A stretch of DNA of 64,000 bases from contig NZ_CP016076.1 in the NCBI RefSeq assembly GCF_001941625.1, positions 496,001 through 560,000 of the forward strand, read 5' to 3'. Shown here piece after piece: positions 62,076-64,000 of this stretch; position 1 is the stretch's first letter; every line of letters starts with the position of its first letter. The position numbers and the translations under genes were made by a program. Source of the stretch: Actinoalloteichus fjordicus (GTDB taxonomy: Bacteria; Actinomycetota; Actinomycetes; Mycobacteriales; Pseudonocardiaceae). Below the pieces are notes generated by a model. The model was not told the origin of the DNA, searched no databases, and worked only from the letters and a program-made list of their open reading frames with translations.

Positions 62076-62093
62076 TAGTGAACTCGTTCACAA
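62076..62093 (+). promoter_or_regulatory. Rex operator upstream of menJ
   Basis: TAGTGAACTCGTTCACAA fits the Rex consensus TTGTGAA-N4-TTCACAA at 13 of 14 defined positions and is a better palindrome than the site before rex. It lies after the -10 TAGACT (62058-62063) and runs into the ribosome-binding site AAGGAG, eight bases before the menJ ATG. Binding would block transcription start or elongation. Confidence 0.78.
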
Positions 62094-62101
62094 GGAGTGG
62101 A

Positions 62102-63427
62102 ATGAGCGGGGGCGATGACGTGACCTCATCGGAGCAGGCCGGCAGGCGTCGCGACGGTGACGACGCCCAGGTCATCGTGGTCGGGGCGGGTCCGGCGGGC
62201 GCGACCATGGCCGCGTACCTGGCCAGGGCGGGTGTCGACGTCCTGATGCTGGAGAAGTCGACCTTCCCCAGGGAGAAGGTCTGCGGCGACGGGCTCACGC
62301 CTCGCGGGGTGAAGCAGCTCATCGACCTGGGCATCGACACCAGCGAAGAAGCGGGCTGGCTGCACAACAAGGGCCTGCGCGTCCTCGGCGGCGGGGTGAC
62401 GCTGGAGCTGGACTGGCCGCAGTTGGCCACCTTCCCGCCCTACGGCGTCGTCCGCCCGAGGCAGGACTTTGACGACCTGCTCGCAGGCCACGCCGTCCGT
62501 GCGGGTGCCAGGATGCAGCAGGACACGACCGTCACCGGCGCCATCGTCGAGGACCGCACCGGCCGGGTCACCGGCGTCCGGGCCAAGACGGGCCCGGAGC
62601 GGACGCTGGTCTCCTACCGTGCGCCGCTGGTGATCGCGTGCGACGGGGTGTCGGCCCGGCTGGCGTTGTCGGTGGGCATCGACAAGCAGGACAACCGCCC
62701 GATGGGCGTCGCCGTCCGCCGGTACTACCGCAGCCCCCGGACCAACGACGACTACCTGGAGTCCCACCTGGAGCTGTGGGACCGCAGTGACGCGGCCAAT
62801 CCCCGTCAGCTGCCCGGCTACGGCTGGCTGTTCCCGGTCGGCGACGGCACGGTGAACGCCGGGCTCGGCATCCTCTCCACCTCCAAGGCCTACGGCAAGA
62901 CCGACTACCGGGCGCTGATGAAGACCTGGCTGGCGGGCACGCCTGCGGAGTGGGGCTTCCGCGAGGAGAACGCCGTCGGCAAGATCCAGGGCGCCGCCCT
63001 CCCGATGGGCTTCAACCGGACCCCGCACTACCAGGCCGGGCTGCTGCTGGTCGGCGACGCGGGCGGGATGGTGAACCCCTTCAACGGCGAGGGCATCGCG
63101 TATGCGATGGAATCCGCCAAGCTGGCCGCCGACTGCGTGATCCACGCGCTGGCTCGACCCACCGCCGCCTCGCGGGAGCAGGCGCTCCGGCACTACCCCG
63201 TCGCGCTCAAGCAGGCGCTGGGCGGCTACTACCGGATGGGCAACATCTTCTCGAAGCTGATCGGAAACCCGCTGGTCATGCGCACCGCGACCCGGTACGG
63301 GATGCCGATCGAACCCCTGATGCGACGGTTCGTGCTGAAGCTGCTCGCCGGCCTCTACGACCCGAAGGACGGGGACGCGATGGACCGGTTGATCACCACG
63401 GCCACGCGTCTGACGCCCAGCGCGTGA
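62102..63427 (+). CDS. menJ: Geranylgeranyl reductase-family flavoprotein, menaquinone isoprenyl reductase
   Basis: 441-residue FAD-dependent reductase. The FAD motif VVGAGPAGATMAAYLARAG lies at about residues 25-43, with EKSTFPREKVCGDGLTPRG and the second FAD motif VGDAGGMVNPFNGEGI near 320. It matches mycobacterial MenJ (Rv0561c), which reduces one isoprene unit of menaquinone, and shares its position after menG. Other members reduce geranylgeranyl lipids, so that role stays possible. ATG 62102 follows AAGGAG at 62092-62097. A Rex operator precedes it. Confidence 0.9.
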   Translation: MSGGDDVTSSEQAGRRRDGDDAQVIVVGAGPAGATMAAYLARAGVDVLMLEKSTFPREKVCGDGLTPRGVKQLIDLGIDTSEEAGWLHNKGLRVLGGGVTLELDWPQLATFPPYGVVRPRQDFDDLLAGHAVRAGARMQQDTTVTGAIVEDRTGRVTGVRAKTGPERTLVSYRAPLVIACDGVSARLALSVGIDKQDNRPMGVAVRRYYRSPRTNDDYLESHLELWDRSDAANPRQLPGYGWLFPVGDGTVNAGLGILSTSKAYGKTDYRALMKTWLAGTPAEWGFREENAVGKIQGAALPMGFNRTPHYQAGLLLVGDAGGMVNPFNGEGIAYAMESAKLAADCVIHALARPTAASREQALRHYPVALKQALGGYYRMGNIFSKLIGNPLVMRTATRYGMPIEPLMRRFVLKLLAGLYDPKDGDAMDRLITTATRLTPSA

Positions 63428-63473
63428 AACCGGCAGGCAGGCAGCGGTTCGGCCTGCGGAGCACAGTCATCAC

Positions 63474-63487
63474 TTAGGGCTGCCTAA
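63474..63487. promoter_or_regulatory. IdeR/DtxR-like palindrome before nuoA
   Basis: TTAGGGCTGCCTAAC contains the perfect inverted pair TTAGG-N4-CCTAA and matches the outer half of the 19-bp iron-box consensus, about 91 bases before nuoA. It may be an iron-dependent operator; weak on sequence alone. Confidence 0.4.
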
Positions 63488-63577
63488 CAAGAACAAGACC
63501 GAAACCCACCCCTTAGGGTTCCAGCGGATGGCGGCTCAGCCACCCTGGATGGCAAGGATGAAAGGACGGCGGACGAC

Positions 63578-63943
63578 GTGTTGGAGTCTTACCTCCCGCT
63601 CGTGTTGCTGTTCGCGTTGGCGGCTCTGTTCGCCTTGTTCTCGGTGACGGCAGCTCCTTACATCGGGCCGCGCCGCTACAACAGGGCCAAGCTCGACGCG
63701 TACGAGTGCGGGATCGAACCCTCTCCGCAGCCGGTCGTCGGCGGTGGCAGGGTCCCGGTCAAGTTCTATCTGACCGGCATGTTGTTCATCCTGTTCGACG
63801 TCGAGGTCGTCTTCCTCTACCCCTACGCCGTGGCCCACGAGGCACTGGGTGTGTTCGGACTCTTCGCGGTCGGGACCTTCCTCATCGCCGTCACGATCGC
63901 CTTCGTCTACGAGTGGCGACTCGGCGGCCTGGACTGGGATTAG
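63578..63943 (+). CDS. nuoA: NADH-quinone oxidoreductase subunit A
   Basis: 121-residue membrane subunit of Complex I with three hydrophobic helices. The conserved cytosolic loop YECGIEPS after helix 1 holds the family Cys; helix 2 reads ILFDVEVVFLYPYAV with its conserved acidic residues, and helix 3 ends in YEWRLGGLDWD. GTG 63578 is the likely start, with AAAGGA some 10 bases upstream. It begins the nuo operon, which runs out of the window. Confidence 0.96.
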   Translation: MLESYLPLVLLFALAALFALFSVTAAPYIGPRRYNRAKLDAYECGIEPSPQPVVGGGRVPVKFYLTGMLFILFDVEVVFLYPYAVAHEALGVFGLFAVGTFLIAVTIAFVYEWRLGGLDWD

Positions 63944-63982
63944 TCGAGCAGCAGCGGTCGTCGGGGAGGAACGCGAGAGACC

Positions 63983-64000
63983 ATGGGACTTGAAGAGAAA
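63983..64000 (+). CDS. nuoB: NADH-quinone oxidoreductase subunit B, first codons only
   Basis: ATG 63983 preceded by GGGAGGAA opens a frame MGLEEK that runs off the window. This is the characteristic start of actinobacterial NuoB, and the position directly after nuoA fits. Confidence 0.8.

Noticed and set aside
1-64000. tRNA, rRNA or riboswitch
   Set aside because: No cloverleaf or rRNA-like segment was noticed by eye. A covariance-model scan would be needed to exclude small RNAs.

Overview
This window is a chromosomal segment of a high-GC actinobacterium. The evidence is very high third-position GC, many GTG starts, GTGA/ATGA stop-start overlaps, BldC- and BldN-type developmental regulators, an actinobacterial bS22 gene, and type VII secretion substrates. 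Gene order closely follows the mycobacterial proC-hemACDB-hemL-ccdA/resB/ccsA-menAEBD-menG-menJ backbone and the Streptomyces bldN-rex-hemACD neighbourhood. A member of the Pseudonocardiales is most likely (inference; no rRNA gene is present to confirm it).

Layout. 0-10.9 kb: end of a TIM-barrel isomerase, convergent proline dehydrogenase and proC, an excisionase-like HTH gene, the 33-residue bS22 gene, an SDR, an acyltransferase, a HAD phosphatase, a BldN-like sigma factor, an acyl-CoA dehydrogenase and a glutaredoxin. 10.9-20.2 kb: molybdopterin oxidoreductase and fasciclin lipoprotein, then rex-hemA-hemC-hemD and hemB behind a clear Rex operator. 20.3-25.5 kb: five related small four-helix membrane proteins plus a two-helix one. 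25.5-36.4 kb: hemL, a phosphatase, resA, a Ser/Thr kinase, ccdA-resB-ccsB and a ParA/MinD-like ATPase. 36.4-38.2 kb: small regulators (bldC, Lrp) and small membrane proteins.

38.7-45.8 kb is an accessory island. It holds two paralogous three-gene cassettes (EspC-like protein, long WXG-type protein, small charged cytosolic protein). Between them lie two bitopic membrane proteins and a Cds1-like PLP enzyme. No secretion machinery gene is present. 45.9-52.3 kb: menaquinone genes menA, menE, menB, menD and menF. 52.4-60.5 kb: a DUF3592-type protein, paaABCDE (phenylacetyl-CoA epoxidase), a secreted alpha/beta hydrolase and two divergent inositol-monophosphatase-fold proteins. 60.9-64 kb: menG, menJ behind a second Rex operator, and nuoA with the first codons of nuoB.

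The backbone is a respiratory supercluster: heme, cytochrome c maturation, menaquinone and Complex I. NADH/NAD sensing by Rex appears to tie its two ends together. Five copies of one non-coding terminal-inverted-repeat element (MITE) are scattered through the window, one duplicating the menG stop codon. A second recurring pattern is leaderless expression, with a TANNNT hexamer 6-8 nt before the start codon of at least ten genes.
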